64,000 nucleotides of DNA from Candidatus Bathyarchaeota archaeon (GCA_025059195.1 JANXDU010000015.1:1-64000); one strand, 5' to 3'; shown: positions 34,472 through 44,139, numbered from the stretch's first letter. Notes: generated from the sequence alone by a model not told the origin. Made by a program: numbers and translations.

Positions 34472-35737
34472 TTAGGAAAGTTTCATCTCAACAACGTAGT
34501 AAACAACACCTACTATTATAGTTGCGATCCCTATTGTCCAAGCTTCTGGTTTAGTTGGTAGTGTTGTTGCTAGAAATGTTAGGCATGTGGCTGTTCCTAG
34601 GATAGAGACTGCTTTTGGGTAGCGTCTTTTGTGGTTCTTTATTTTTAGAGCTGCGACGTTGGCTAACGTGTAATAGAATAGTAGGGCGAAGGTGCTTACG
34701 GCTACAACCCCTGTTAAATCCACGAACAACGCCAGCCCTGTCATGGCGGCGCCGGTAATCCAAACTGCGTAATGGGGCGTGTTAAAGGCGGGGTGAAGCC
34801 TACCAAGTTTTTTGGGTAAGTCGCCTCTCCTTGCCATGGCGTACATCATTCTTGAAACTCCCAGTATAGCGGTTAGCAATACGCTGGCGGTGGCTATCAA
34901 TCCGCCCGCTGACACCAAATGGGCTGCCGCAACATTGCCCGTGGCTTTTATGGCTCCTGTCAGGGGCGAGCTTGACTCTGCAAGTCTTTGAGCGCCTACA
35001 AGCCCAACCGCCACAACTCCCACTGACACGTAAACTGCTGTGGAGATTAAAAGCGACAACAAAATCGCCCTCGGCACATTCCGCCTAGCATCTTTAACTT
35101 CTTCGGCGACAACTGCCACCCGTGCAAAGCCGCCGTAAGCGAAGAAAATGTAGAAGGCTGCATACAAAGCCCCCAACTGAAAGGGGTTGAAACCCGCAAA
35201 ATTTAATGGATTCGTGTAAAGGGCGCCGTAAACCACGAAGAATCCAAGAATGCCAAGCTTAGCCACCACGAGGATGTTATTTAGGAGGGCGGACTGGCGG
35301 ATTCCTACAAAGTTGAGCACTGTGAAAAATAGGCAGAGCATGGCGGCAGCCCAACTGGGCGAAAAAGCCGGAAACAAAGCGTGCAAGTAGCTTGCGAAAC
35401 CCAAAGCCACCGCCGCACCGGCAAACGTGTTGGAGACTATCCACATCCAACCCGTCAAGAAACCGGCAAAAGGTGAAATTAACCGGTAGACATACTCATA
35501 TATGCTGCCCTCCAGAGGCTGCCAAGCCGCCAACTCACAGAAGCTTAAGGCTGTAAAAACCGAAACTACGGCAGCTAAAGCTGTGGAAACCGCCAAAGCT
35601 GAACCCGCATAGCCCGCGGCAACGCCAACAACCACGTAAATGCCAGCCCCTATCACGGCGCCAACGCTTATGGCTGTAGCGTCCCACAAGCTCAAAGAGG
35701 GCTTGAGGCAAATCCGTTGAGAATTCTTCTCCACCAC
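34472..35737 (-). CDS. APC-superfamily amino acid permease
   Basis: A 421-residue membrane transporter with about twelve helices. The N-terminal ISVGAVIGAGIYVVVG carries the GAVIGAGIY motif of APC permeases, and FAYGGFARVAVVAEEVKDAR is the conserved helix 6/loop region. It imports or exchanges amino acids or related amines; the substrate is not readable. GTG at 35737 is the probable start. It may act with the extracellular peptidase in supplying amino acids, but no operon links them. Confidence 0.85.
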   Translation of the reverse strand: MVEKNSQRICLKPSLSLWDATAISVGAVIGAGIYVVVGVAAGYAGSALAVSTALAAVVSVFTALSFCELAAWQPLEGSIYEYVYRLISPFAGFLTGWMWIVSNTFAGAAVALGFASYLHALFPAFSPSWAAAMLCLFFTVLNFVGIRQSALLNNILVVAKLGILGFFVVYGALYTNPLNFAGFNPFQLGALYAAFYIFFAYGGFARVAVVAEEVKDARRNVPRAILLSLLISTAVYVSVGVVAVGLVGAQRLAESSSPLTGAIKATGNVAAAHLVSAGGLIATASVLLTAILGVSRMMYAMARRGDLPKKLGRLHPAFNTPHYAVWITGAAMTGLALFVDLTGVVAVSTFALLFYYTLANVAALKIKNHKRRYPKAVSILGTATCLTFLATTLPTKPEAWTIGIATIIVGVVYYVVEMKLS

Positions 35738-35842
35738 TATGATACCAGCTAAGCTCTCAACCGTGAAGATTATTAAAACTTTAGTTTTCTCCCCTATTCT
35801 TTTTCGCCGAGGAATAGTTTTTGTTGGAACGCTTTTCCTTCG

Positions 35843-36631
35843 CTAAGGCAAATCAAAAACAAAAGTTTCCTTATAATTTCCTTCTCGGCCGTATGAAATC
35901 GCCACATGTTCCACAAACTTGCCTCCGCCTAAAATGTGGCTGAAACATTGGGTCAACGGCTCTTTTCTAGAAGAGAAAACCACTTCGCCTACCTCATTTT
36001 TCCAGACGTGCAATCCTCTCGTTTTCCCTTTATGAACGAGATGCAAGGACAGTCGCCCGTTTTTGACTTGTAGGAGGTTTATAGTGTTGTTTCCCTCTAT
36101 GGTTGAGAAAAGGCCCTCTAAGGCTTTACTGGAGTTTTCCTCAGCGACCAGCAGTTCCTCGAAAAAGTGAGGTATAACCTCCGAATCTATAAGCGTGGCT
36201 TTTCTCTCCGACTCGAAAAAGTGCCCGGCTCCAAGCCTCTTTCTAAGATCCTCGTAATTCGCCACATAACCATTATGCGCTGAAATAACCACCAGTTTGG
36301 AAAAACACTGCACCGCATAGGGTTGAGCGGTCTCCTTTAAATGGGCTGTGTCCATAAACTCTGGGCTTGGAAACCTTACATGTCCAATTAAAACCGAAGC
36401 TCGCTGCACCCCACAAATTCTCGACAAGTACTCCGCGGGGGAACCGTCAACCTTTCCAGTTTTCTCCAATAAAACTTCACCAGAACTTGTGAGAACGGCA
36501 ACCCCAGCGCCATACCCGCCCACAGGGTTCTTTTCATTTGGATACTGATGCTTCTCAAGCCTCTGCAAAACTTCAAAAACAACAGCCATTTCAACGGGTT
36601 TCCTCAAAACAAAGCCGAAAATGCCACACAT
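35843..36631 (-). CDS. Cytosolic class II glutamine amidotransferase-domain protein
   Basis: A 262-residue stand-alone Ntn amidotransferase domain. Starting at ATG 36631 places the nucleophile as Cys2 (MCGIFGF), exactly as the family needs after Met removal; the longer frame to 36688 would bury it. Other motifs are GAGVAVLTSSGEVLL, IGHVRFPSP and SAHNGYVANYEDL (with the oxyanion Asn). No synthase domain is attached, so it either acts as a glutaminase or works with a separate partner. The product is unknown. It makes a useful contrast with the secreted, internal copy of this fold at 5250-8174. Confidence 0.82.
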   Translation of the reverse strand: MCGIFGFVLRKPVEMAVVFEVLQRLEKHQYPNEKNPVGGYGAGVAVLTSSGEVLLEKTGKVDGSPAEYLSRICGVQRASVLIGHVRFPSPEFMDTAHLKETAQPYAVQCFSKLVVISAHNGYVANYEDLRKRLGAGHFFESERKATLIDSEVIPHFFEELLVAEENSSKALEGLFSTIEGNNTINLLQVKNGRLSLHLVHKGKTRGLHVWKNEVGEVVFSSRKEPLTQCFSHILGGGKFVEHVAISYGREGNYKETFVFDLP

Positions 36632-36832
36632 ATGTCTTCGCCTTGTCTCTTTCATTACTAGCCTGTAAAACATAAATAATTTCGCCACCCTAATCCTATT
36701 GGACTATGATGACATCGAGGTACGCTGAACAGTGATTGGTTTTTCCGCTTCTGAGTCCAAAACACAAAAAGCGTAAAGAGCAACGCTAAGAAACCGTTTC
36801 GCTGAACCGAGAAGTAAAAAGGATGGATGGTT

Positions 36833-37054
36833 TTAGGTTTCTTTAGGTCCAGTGACGTAAGCCCATATACTTACTAGGATTAGGGTTAGAAACGCGCCTG
36901 CCAACCCTGAAAGCATGTACCTCGTTATTACGCCTAAGGATGGCAGCAGTAGGATGAGCGCTGGAATCACGTAGGTGGCTGTTATGTCAGCTATGATGCC
37001 TGCAAAGAATCCTAGAAGCGCCACGAAGGCGAAAACTTTTAACCTTTCACCCAT
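36833..37054 (-). CDS. Small two-helix membrane protein
   Basis: A 73-residue protein with two hydrophobic segments (VFAFVALLGFFAGIIADI and LSGLAGAFLTLILVSIWAYV) around a short loop. ATG at 37054 follows GGTGG by five bases, a better start than the in-frame GTG at 37063. It is divergent from the cdv operon. No family is recognised. Confidence 0.65.
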   Translation of the reverse strand: MGERLKVFAFVALLGFFAGIIADITATYVIPALILLLPSLGVITRYMLSGLAGAFLTLILVSIWAYVTGPKET

Positions 37055-37233
37055 CTGTTCCACCTAGCCTAGAGTTGTTTTCTAGGCTTCTTTTTAGTCT
37101 AACTTACAAGTTTCTGTCTATTCCAGCGAAAACAGCAAACAATTCTTTTCACTGGAAAATTAAAGCTCAAAAAGGTTTCAGCCTACACATATATCTCTAC
37201 ATATATACGCAAATATTTCCAGCATATTAACAA

Positions 37234-37243
37234 TGTATAAGAT
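37234..37243 (+). promoter_or_regulatory. Probable TATA box of the cdv operon
   Basis: TGTATAAGAT lies about 45 bases before the TTG at 37283, leaving a short leader with GGAGG. Two further TATA-like repeats, ACATATAT, occur at 37186-37194 and 37199-37206 and could be alternative promoters; I cannot tell which is used. Confidence 0.45.
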
Positions 37244-37282
37244 TTCTACGAGCCCCTAAGCCCTTTCTCGGAGGAATCCCAA

Positions 37283-37945
37283 TTGTCAGAAAGGTTTAGT
37301 AAACGGTGGGAGGAGAGACGCGACGAGCAACCGCTTACCGAACGCATCAAAGAGGCTGTGAGGCCCCCAGGACCATTGAAGCCGAGGCTTGACATGGCTG
37401 TTCGCCGCATAGAACTGCAAATCCAGAAGCTAGATCAAGCAAGCGAAAGATTCAGCCAAAGAGACAAGTCCATATTCGCCAGAATAGTCGACGCCTACAC
37501 GAAGCATGACATGGCAAGGGCCAACGTGTTCGCTAACGAACTAGCCGAAATAAGGAAAATGGAAAAAATGATAATGCAGGCTAGGCTTGCCCTTGAACAA
37601 ATCGTCTTAAGATTACGAACCGTATCAGAACTTGGAGATGTTGTTTCAACTCTTGGTCCAGCGGTTAGCGTATTAAAAGCCGTAAAAACTGGAATGGCTA
37701 ACATCTTCCCAGAAGCCGAAAGGGAGCTGGGGCTTATCGGCAACCTGCTCAGCGGAATAATAGTGGAGGCTGGACAAAGCACAGGGTTATCCATAAACTT
37801 TGAAACAGCCAACGAAGACGCCCAGAAAATCCTAACAGAGGCAGCCGCCGTCGCCGAACAGAGAATAAAGGAGAAGTTTCCAGAGCTTCCGGCTGGAATA
37901 CCTCAAGTGCCCTTATCCGAGAAAACCCCCACAGAAACATCCTAG
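37283..37945 (+). CDS. ESCRT-III-like protein (CdvB paralogue)
   Basis: A 220-residue Snf7/ESCRT-III-fold protein, first gene of the division operon. The basic helix pair (DMAVRRIELQIQKLDQASER) and NVFANELAEIRKMEKMIM match the ESCRT-III core at about 35-190. There is no C-terminal winged helix, unlike the second paralogue. Near the end FPELPAGIPQVP resembles the proline-rich MIM2 motif that binds the MIT domain of CdvC. ESCRT-III filaments remodel the membrane in division. TTG at 37283 follows GGAGG by eight bases; 18 bases separate it from cdvA. Confidence 0.88.
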   Translation: MSERFSKRWEERRDEQPLTERIKEAVRPPGPLKPRLDMAVRRIELQIQKLDQASERFSQRDKSIFARIVDAYTKHDMARANVFANELAEIRKMEKMIMQARLALEQIVLRLRTVSELGDVVSTLGPAVSVLKAVKTGMANIFPEAERELGLIGNLLSGIIVEAGQSTGLSINFETANEDAQKILTEAAAVAEQRIKEKFPELPAGIPQVPLSEKTPTETS

Positions 37946-37963
37946 CATAATGGAGGAATCTCC

Positions 37964-38680
37964 ATGCCACAAGACTCCAATATTTTTTTATCCCTTGGAA
38001 AACCCGTTAAAGACGAATACGGACGCTTGATCGGAGAAGTCACCTCTTTTGCCGTTAAACCCCACGGTGTAGTTGAACATGTCTACATAAGACGCAACGA
38101 TGGAAACTTCATAAAATACCCTGTCGGAAACATAAAGTTTAACGGTTCAGAGGTGGTCTACCTTTCAGACATAAAGACAGAAACAGCCATCTTCTGCGAC
38201 CAAATCCCCCTAATATGGCGTAAAAGTCAAGCCCTAAAAGAGCTTTACGAGAAAAAGAAGATATCCCCAGAAGTCTACGAAGATTTGCACAGCAGTTTTG
38301 AAGGCGCTCTCAACCAGCTTAAAACAGAAGCCCAAGCTCTCCTAGAAAGAATAAATAAAGAAATTGAAAGATGCGTCAAAGAAATTAGAGAGCTCAACTA
38401 TGCCCTCGTCCATTTGGAAGTTGAACACGAAATAGGAGAGGTGGACAATACTTCCTATCAAATGGCCTTTTCAACCATACAGGAATGTCTGAAACGGGCT
38501 AACATGGAAAAAGCTGACCTTGAAGGTTTGAGGAGCAAGCTTTCAAATATTCTGTTAGGCGAAACCATTCCAAGGCCTTTTGGGAAGGAAACTGTTGAAG
38601 TCCCATCTCCCATGGCTCCGACTCTTCCAGAACCCCCTGTCATAGTTTACGTGAAGGAAGCGGGTGGATCAAGCGTTTAG
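37964..38680 (+). CDS. cdvA: Cell division protein CdvA
   Basis: A 238-residue protein with an N-terminal PRC-barrel (GKPVKDEYGRLIGEVTSFAV) followed by a coiled coil (about 95-180, NQLKTEAQALLERINKEIER), the known CdvA architecture. CdvA marks the division site and recruits CdvB. The C-terminal PEPPVIVYVKEAG may be the short motif that docks on a winged helix of CdvB, by analogy with Sulfolobus; the match is by eye only. ATG at 37964 follows ATGGAGGAAT. Confidence 0.88.
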   Translation: MPQDSNIFLSLGKPVKDEYGRLIGEVTSFAVKPHGVVEHVYIRRNDGNFIKYPVGNIKFNGSEVVYLSDIKTETAIFCDQIPLIWRKSQALKELYEKKKISPEVYEDLHSSFEGALNQLKTEAQALLERINKEIERCVKEIRELNYALVHLEVEHEIGEVDNTSYQMAFSTIQECLKRANMEKADLEGLRSKLSNILLGETIPRPFGKETVEVPSPMAPTLPEPPVIVYVKEAGGSSV

Positions 38681-38729
38681 GTTACTAAAGGCGTAGCGGG
38701 CGGAGGGAGCTAAAATAAAAAACCCTTTC

Positions 38730-39608
38730 GTGTCACCCCCTCCACCACTGCGTGAGGTTTTAACCCAGTCGGTGCACAAGCTGCGGGTTCAACAGCAAAA
38801 GGTGGTTCAAGCTTCGCTGAGACTTAAAGAAAGGGACAAGAGCCTTTTCCAGACCTGTGTGAACGCTTTAAAGGCTAACAACCGTGAGAGAGCCGCTATA
38901 TGCGCCAACGAGCTGGCTGAGGTCCGGAGACTGATAAGTTTTCTCCAGCAAGTGGAGCTCGCCCTTGAAAGGGTTATCCTCCGCCTTGAAACGGTGCGGG
39001 AGCTAAGCGACATAGTCGTAGACCTAAAACCAGCATTGAAAACCCTTCAAAGCGTTTCGAGACAGCTTTCTGAAATATTGCCTGAAGTATCGTCGGAGAT
39101 AAACGAAATCAACGACGTCATAGGCGAAACCATCTATTCAACAAAGATTTCCGCCGACGAAGTCGTAATACCAGTGGATAGGGTTACGCCGGCTGGAGAA
39201 CAAATCTTAAACGAAGTGGCAAGTTTCCTTGAAAAAAGGATTGCGGAGAAGCTTCCTGAACCGCCTGCTACGCAGGAAGCGCCTAAACTTGAGCAAGCTA
39301 AAGCTGAAATCAAGCAGATGGTAGCCCTAGCCGCCTCTTGTTCTCAAACCGTGGGCGAAACCGTTGAAGAAAATGGAAGCCGTTCTGAAAACCTAATTTC
39401 CTTCAGAAAGGCGGAGATCCAAGAGATTAGCCTAAAAGTTGCCAAACCATCTCTAGAAGAAGCCCTCTTGGAATATGTCCGGCGGAGCGGCGGCGAAATA
39501 GACCTTATTCGTTGTTCAAGCGACCTTGGGGCTTCTTGTGAAGAGGTGGAGAAAGCTCTACAGAGTTTGGGAGCTAAGGGCAAAGTGAAAATTGAAGTTA
39601 AAAGGTGA
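38730..39608 (+). CDS. cdvB: CdvB, ESCRT-III protein with a C-terminal winged-helix-like region
   Basis: A 292-residue division protein. The ESCRT-III core is at about 8-150 (KERDKSLFQTCVNALKANNR, CANELAEVRRLISFLQQVEL). KLPEPPATQEAPK near 182 is a good MIM2-type motif for the MIT domain of CdvC. The last 60 residues (EALLEYVRRSGGEIDLIRCS) look like a winged helix, the part that binds CdvA in Sulfolobus. GTG at 38730 is the annotated start, but the ribosome site GGAGGGAG at 38702-38709 is about 20 bases away; an in-frame ATA at 38715 is better placed (see findings). Seven bases separate it from cdvC. Confidence 0.88.
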   Translation: MSPPPPLREVLTQSVHKLRVQQQKVVQASLRLKERDKSLFQTCVNALKANNRERAAICANELAEVRRLISFLQQVELALERVILRLETVRELSDIVVDLKPALKTLQSVSRQLSEILPEVSSEINEINDVIGETIYSTKISADEVVIPVDRVTPAGEQILNEVASFLEKRIAEKLPEPPATQEAPKLEQAKAEIKQMVALAASCSQTVGETVEENGSRSENLISFRKAEIQEISLKVAKPSLEEALLEYVRRSGGEIDLIRCSSDLGASCEEVEKALQSLGAKGKVKIEVKR

Positions 39609-39614
39609 GTTGTA

Positions 39615-40781
39615 ATGGAAGCCTCCCAAGAACTGGAGAAGTCAGCTACAAACTACGCGTTAGAAGCCGTTCGCCTCGACAAGCAAGGCGCAAAGGGCAT
39701 GGCAATAACCATGTACCAGAAAGCCATAGAAACCCTGCTTAAACTTGTGCAGCTTTATCCGGACTACAGCCTGAACAAAGTTTACATTCAAAGAGCTATA
39801 GCCTACCAGGAAAGGATAAAGGTGCTGCAAGGGGCGATGGCCCCCCCAGAACAGCAAACAGAGCCAAAGGATGTTGAAGGAGCAAAACCTGGAGAGGGAA
39901 AAAAGGCAAGCTATGAAGACCTAATCATAAAGGAAAAGCCAAACGTTCGATGGGAAGAGGTTATAGGCCTTGACACTGCGAAAAGGGCGATCAAAGAAGC
40001 CATCATATATCCTGTTCAGAGGCCAGATCTTTTCCCGCTGGGTTGGCCCAGAGGTATACTGTTGTTTGGTCCGCCTGGCTGTGGAAAAACCTTGCTGGCA
40101 GCCGCTGCCGCCACGGAGATTGACGCTGTTTTCATTTCCGTGGACGCCGCCTCCATAATGTCTAAGTGGTTGGGGGAGGCTGAACAAAATGTTGCTCGCC
40201 TTTTTGAATCTGCAAGGAAATCCGCTTTAGAAGATAAGAAGCCAGCCATAATCTTCATCGACGAGCTGGATTCCTTGATGGGTAAGCATTCCAACGAAGT
40301 TGGCGGCGAGGTTCGTGTACGAAACCAGTTCCTCAAAGAGATGGATGGCATAATTGATAAAGGTAAGAATCTCCACGTTTACGTTATCGGCGCCACCAAT
40401 AAGCCTTGGGATTTAGACTGGCCGTTTATTAGGCGTTTCCAGAAACGCATCCTAGTGCCGCTTCCAGATCATCACGCCCGCTTGATGATGTTTAAACATT
40501 ACACAAGCAATCTAACTTTGGCTCAAGACGTGGACCTCCACGAGTTGGCAAGGCTTTCTGAGGGCTTTTCCGGAAGCGACATAAAAGACGTCTGTCAAGC
40601 AGCCCACCTGAAGGTTATAGGGGAATTCTTCGAGTCTGGACAGGCTGCCAACAAGCTTGCCAAGCCTAGACCTTTGCGGATGAGCGATTTCAGACAAATC
40701 CTGGAAGAGCGGAAGCCTAGTGTTTCCCTCGATATGTTAACGCTTTACAACCGCTGGTTTGAGGCCTTCAAAGCCCTCTAA
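39615..40781 (+). CDS. cdvC: CdvC / Vps4-type AAA ATPase
   Basis: A 388-residue ATPase that disassembles ESCRT-III filaments. An N-terminal MIT domain (about 5-78, NYALEAVRLDKQGAKGMAIT) is followed by the AAA core: VRWEEVIGLDTAKRAIKEAI, Walker A GPPGCGKTL near 151, Walker B IIFIDELDSL near 212, and the arginine-finger region WPFIRRFQKRI. ATG at 39615 follows GGTGAG. It is the last gene of the cdv operon and overlaps mobB, on the opposite strand, by four bases. Confidence 0.93.
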   Translation: MEASQELEKSATNYALEAVRLDKQGAKGMAITMYQKAIETLLKLVQLYPDYSLNKVYIQRAIAYQERIKVLQGAMAPPEQQTEPKDVEGAKPGEGKKASYEDLIIKEKPNVRWEEVIGLDTAKRAIKEAIIYPVQRPDLFPLGWPRGILLFGPPGCGKTLLAAAAATEIDAVFISVDAASIMSKWLGEAEQNVARLFESARKSALEDKKPAIIFIDELDSLMGKHSNEVGGEVRVRNQFLKEMDGIIDKGKNLHVYVIGATNKPWDLDWPFIRRFQKRILVPLPDHHARLMMFKHYTSNLTLAQDVDLHELARLSEGFSGSDIKDVCQAAHLKVIGEFFESGQAANKLAKPRPLRMSDFRQILEERKPSVSLDMLTLYNRWFEAFKAL

Positions 40782-41461
40782 AAGGGGGCGCCCCATCGGT
40801 GGAAGGATTTGGAGAACCCTTTTCTTCTGTTTTTGCGAGCTCTCCTTTCTCCCCCTACGGAATCTCCAAATCCCGCAAATGTTTGATGGGCGTCCCGGTT
40901 AAGAGGGCCTTTCAGCCTAAATTTCCCCCTTTTTCTCATAAAATCTTCAACCAACTCTGCGAGTTTGCTGCCGTCCTCTAAAACGTTCATGTAAGGGATC
41001 TCCACCTTTGCATGGTCTATTTGAGCAAGTCCGGTGAAGGCTATGATTGGCTTAAAAGTTTTCAGCGCGCCTAAGGCTTCTTCGGCGGTTTTCACTGTAA
41101 TGATTTTTGGAATTTTCACATTTTCTCCAATAAGTTTTCTGAACCCTTCTATTATGGCTATATCGCTTCCCACACATTTCTCCACGATGTTTTTTAGGGT
41201 TAGTTTGCTTGTGTCGACCTTTTCTATGGTGGCTATTTCTGTCGGAGATATGGCGACCACTGTTTTGGCGCCCGCCTTCGCAAACCGCCATGTGTCTTTG
41301 CCTTCCGTGTCTATGGTAAAGTCTCTTTCTGAAATGTGCTTTACAGCTGCCACGCGGTAGCCTCTTCTTGTTAATTCTCGCGTCAAAATTTCTATTACCG
41401 TGGTTTTTCCAGAGTTTTTGCTTCCTATGACAGATATGACTGCTGGCTTGCGGGTTTTCAT
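40778..41461 (-). CDS. mobB: MobB, molybdopterin-guanine dinucleotide biosynthesis adapter
   Basis: A 227-residue GTP-binding protein. P-loop GSKNSGKTT at the N-terminus, then VAAVKHISERDFTIDTEGKD and SDIAIIEGFRK are the MobB hallmarks. MobB assists MobA in making the MGD form of the molybdenum/tungsten cofactor. The C-terminal 50 residues are basic and unusual for the family. ATG at 41461 overlaps the stop of the regulator gene (ATGA), so the two are coupled. A likely client in this window is formylmethanofuran dehydrogenase. Confidence 0.88.
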   Translation of the reverse strand: MKTRKPAVISVIGSKNSGKTTVIEILTRELTRRGYRVAAVKHISERDFTIDTEGKDTWRFAKAGAKTVVAISPTEIATIEKVDTSKLTLKNIVEKCVGSDIAIIEGFRKLIGENVKIPKIITVKTAEEALGALKTFKPIIAFTGLAQIDHAKVEIPYMNVLEDGSKLAELVEDFMRKRGKFRLKGPLNRDAHQTFAGFGDSVGGERRARKNRRKGFSKSFHRWGAPF

Positions 41462-41937
41462 TCCTTCATCTCTTCATCAAATATTCTTTTCAAGGTTTCC
41501 GTGTTCATGTGGAGTTTTGCCGAGAGGTTTTTAACCCATTTAATGTAGCTTCTGAAAATGTTTTGAAGTATTTCTACCTTTTCCTTGTCCGAGAGCTCCT
41601 TCTCCTCGGCTATTAGGAGGGCGAACCACTTGCCGATGTCCGAAAGCCTGTAGGCTTTAACCCAAACGGTTCGCCCCTCGTGTTCAGCTTTTTCCATATA
41701 CTCGGTGAGAATGCCCAGCTCGGTTAAGGCTTTCAAATTCTCAATTATCGTCTTGTTAGAGTAGGCAAGTCTCCTAACAAGGTCTTTCTGGTATGTTTTG
41801 TTGGCTATCCCCTGTTTAAGGAAGAATCTTAAAATTTCAAGGGAAGCTTTAGAGCCAAAAATTGCGCTTAAGATTTTGTCTTTCTTTTCCGCTGGAAGAA
41901 AAACCACGTAGGGATGGGATTCCTTTGAGAAACTCAA
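41458..41937 (-). CDS. Winged-helix transcriptional regulator
   Basis: A 159-residue protein whose middle (SKASLEILRFFLKQGIANKT, YQKDLVRRLAYSNKTIIENL and KALTELGILTEY) is a winged helix-turn-helix. The C-terminal part is helical. It is co-translated with mobB, so it could control cofactor genes or simply be paired with it; this is not shown. TTG at 41937 follows GGTGG. Confidence 0.75.
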   Translation of the reverse strand: MSFSKESHPYVVFLPAEKKDKILSAIFGSKASLEILRFFLKQGIANKTYQKDLVRRLAYSNKTIIENLKALTELGILTEYMEKAEHEGRTVWVKAYRLSDIGKWFALLIAEEKELSDKEKVEILQNIFRSYIKWVKNLSAKLHMNTETLKRIFDEEMKE

Positions 41938-41998
41938 ACACAGCCACCCTTTTAATCTTTTAAGACAGGTTGTTTAATATTGCTTTTATCCTATCGCT

Positions 41999-43069
41999 AT
42001 GCTTTTAAACAGCCAGCTAAAAGTCTATCAGAGGTGCCCAAAAACGGTTGAATGGAAACCTTTAGACGGCGACACTTTCCTAACACGGGAAGGCTTCATC
42101 TTAAACGTTTTTGGGTATGAACATCCAGAAAACCGTGTTTTCGCCTTCCTAAAATACATTCCATCCAAGTTTAAGGAGCTTTTCAACGTTCGCCTTTTAG
42201 AGAGGACTTGGCGTTTTCGTGAAACCGAGCTTTTCCGAGCTGAAAAACTCTACACCGCCAAAAATTATCAGGTTTTTCTTGAAGTTTTCAGGAAAAATTT
42301 TCCAGGCTACGTTTATTTTTGCCCCTTTAGACGGAAAGAAGTTATTAGCGTACCCAAAAACCGCATTGTTGAAGTTTTTGTCCCAAAAGAGCGTCTTAAA
42401 ACCTTATTAGAGGCCAAAGAACGGGATACCCTCCAAGAGCTTACCTTAGAGTTTATCCGTCTTGTTTCCGACGAGGCTGCTGTGCCTTTAGACGATTTTG
42501 GGGTTCACGGTTCTGTAGCTTTAAACATGCATTCAGCCGAATCAGACATAGACATAGTGGTTTATGGAAGCCAAAACTTCCGCCGTGTTGAAGCCGCCAT
42601 CGAAAAGCTTGTTCATGAGGGCGTTTTAACCTATGTTTTCAACAATCGTTTAGACGCTGCGAGACGATTTAAAGGGCGCTTCAAGAACAAAATTTTCATG
42701 TATAACGCCGTCCGCAAACCAGAAGAAATCAAAGCCAAATACGGCGAATGCCAATACACGCCCCTAGCCCCCGTCAAGTTTCGGTGCAGAGTTAGGGACG
42801 ACAGCGAAGCCATGTTCCGCCCTGCCATCTACAAAATTGGAGACTATACTCCCCTCAGCGGTTTACAACCTCCAAAGGGCATGGTTCCAGAAACCGTTGT
42901 CTCCATGATTGGATGTTATAGAAATGTCGCCAGAAAAGGAGAGTTCATGGAGGTTTCCGGAATGCTGGAGCGAGTGGAGCATGCAACGACTGGCAAGACC
43001 ACTTATCAAGTGGTTGTTGGCACTGCAGAAAGCGAGGAAGAATACATTTGGCCAGTTCAGACAGCTTGA
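41999..43069 (+). CDS. Nucleotidyltransferase-fold protein, paralogue 1
   Basis: A 356-residue protein, possibly of the archaeal COG2413 type. An N-terminal domain ([20 protein letters not shown]) and [18 protein letters not shown] precede the nucleotidyltransferase block [20 protein letters not shown] (then DIVVYG). The C-terminal third ([20 protein letters not shown]) looks like a beta-rich nucleic-acid-binding domain. The ATG at 41999 has no ribosome site and lies about 27 bases after an AT-rich TTTAATAT, so a leaderless transcript is likely. Two paralogues follow. Substrate unknown. Confidence 0.72.
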   Translation: MLLNSQLKVYQRCPKTVEWKPLDGDTFLTREGFILNVFGYEHPENRVFAFLKYIPSKFKELFNVRLLERTWRFRETELFRAEKLYTAKNYQVFLEVFRKNFPGYVYFCPFRRKEVISVPKNRIVEVFVPKERLKTLLEAKERDTLQELTLEFIRLVSDEAAVPLDDFGVHGSVALNMHSAESDIDIVVYGSQNFRRVEAAIEKLVHEGVLTYVFNNRLDAARRFKGRFKNKIFMYNAVRKPEEIKAKYGECQYTPLAPVKFRCRVRDDSEAMFRPAIYKIGDYTPLSGLQPPKGMVPETVVSMIGCYRNVARKGEFMEVSGMLERVEHATTGKTTYQVVVGTAESEEEYIWPVQTA

Positions 43070-44139
43070 GGCTTAGAGATCGGGACGCCATAGTCACGCG
43101 GGAAGGCTTAATCTTCCGTGTTTTTGGTTATACGCATCCACCAGAAGGCTTCATATGCGACTTAGAGTATGCGCCCTCAACCCTTTTCCAGTCCACTAAC
43201 CCGAAAGCTTATAGGACCGATGGCAAAAGGGTTTTCTACAAGTTTTACGAGGATGAGGGTTGGCGTTTCGTCCAAAAAAACTTTCCACAACATATGGTTC
43301 TCCACAAACCCTTGGGCAGAAAGGTTGTGGGCGTTCATAAGGCGGACATTGTCGAAGTGCGCAGGCCAGAGCAAGCCCTCAAAAGACTTGTGGAAAAAAG
43401 GCAAAAAGACGATTTGCTTATAGCTTTGCAGAAAGTTTTAGAGGCCACAGTGTTCTCTCTCAAGCTACGTTTAGAAGATTTCGGGGTTTTCGGCTCGCTG
43501 CTCCACGGTTTTTATCATCCAAGGTTTTCGGACATAGACATCATTGTTTATGGTAGAGAACACCTAGAGAAAATCCGCAGCCTTCTACGGGAACTGTACA
43601 GCGATGGTGGCTCCGGCTTTTTCAACGAGTTTATTGGCTACTCATCCATTCGGGGGAAGGTTTGGCGCTACAAAAATCTGACTCCTCAAGAGTTTGTTTG
43701 GCATCAGCGGCGCAAACTAGTTTACGGAGTTTTCCACGATAAGGTTTCTGGACGCGCCATAAAAGTGGAGTTTGAACCAGTGAAAAGCTGGAGAGAAATA
43801 AGCGGTGATTACGGGGAAACCGAGAAAATCACATGGGGAGGATGGGTTAAGGCGGTCCTCCGCATAAAAGACGATTCAGAAGCCCCCTACATGCCATCAG
43901 TCTATCAAGTCGAGCCAATATGCATCCTAGAGGGCCCGCAAGTTGGCGACTTGAGGAGAGTTATCTCCTATCTTGAGGAGTTTAGGATGCAGGCATGGAA
44001 GGATGAAGCCGTTTATGTTGAGGGGAACCTTGAAAAAGTTGAAACGTCTAACGGTTGTTTCCATCAAATAACATTGACCTACGGACCCCGCTATTACGAA
44101 CAAGTTTTGAAGGTTGTAAACGTCATAAGCCAAAATTAG
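43048..44139 (+). CDS. Nucleotidyltransferase-fold protein, paralogue 2
   Basis: A 363-residue protein with the same layout as the preceding one: N-terminal [20 protein letters not shown], the nucleotidyltransferase block [20 protein letters not shown] (then IDIIVYG), and C-terminal [19 protein letters not shown]. The start is TTG at 43048 behind GAGGAAG, inside the end of paralogue 1 (22-base overlap), so the two genes are co-translated. The catalytic signature GSLLHG and SDID is intact. Function unknown. Confidence 0.72.
   Translation: MASSDSLRLRDRDAIVTREGLIFRVFGYTHPPEGFICDLEYAPSTLFQSTNPKAYRTDGKRVFYKFYEDEGWRFVQKNFPQHMVLHKPLGRKVVGVHKADIVEVRRPEQALKRLVEKRQKDDLLIALQKVLEATVFSLKLRLEDFGVFGSLLHGFYHPRFSDIDIIVYGREHLEKIRSLLRELYSDGGSGFFNEFIGYSSIRGKVWRYKNLTPQEFVWHQRRKLVYGVFHDKVSGRAIKVEFEPVKSWREISGDYGETEKITWGGWVKAVLRIKDDSEAPYMPSVYQVEPICILEGPQVGDLRRVISYLEEFRMQAWKDEAVYVEGNLEKVETSNGCFHQITLTYGPRYYEQVLKVVNVISQN

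Noticed and set aside
36632-36832. Possible small gene between the amidotransferase and the small membrane protein
   Set aside because: Minus-strand frames of about 30-40 codons exist but have no start or ribosome site and no convincing composition.
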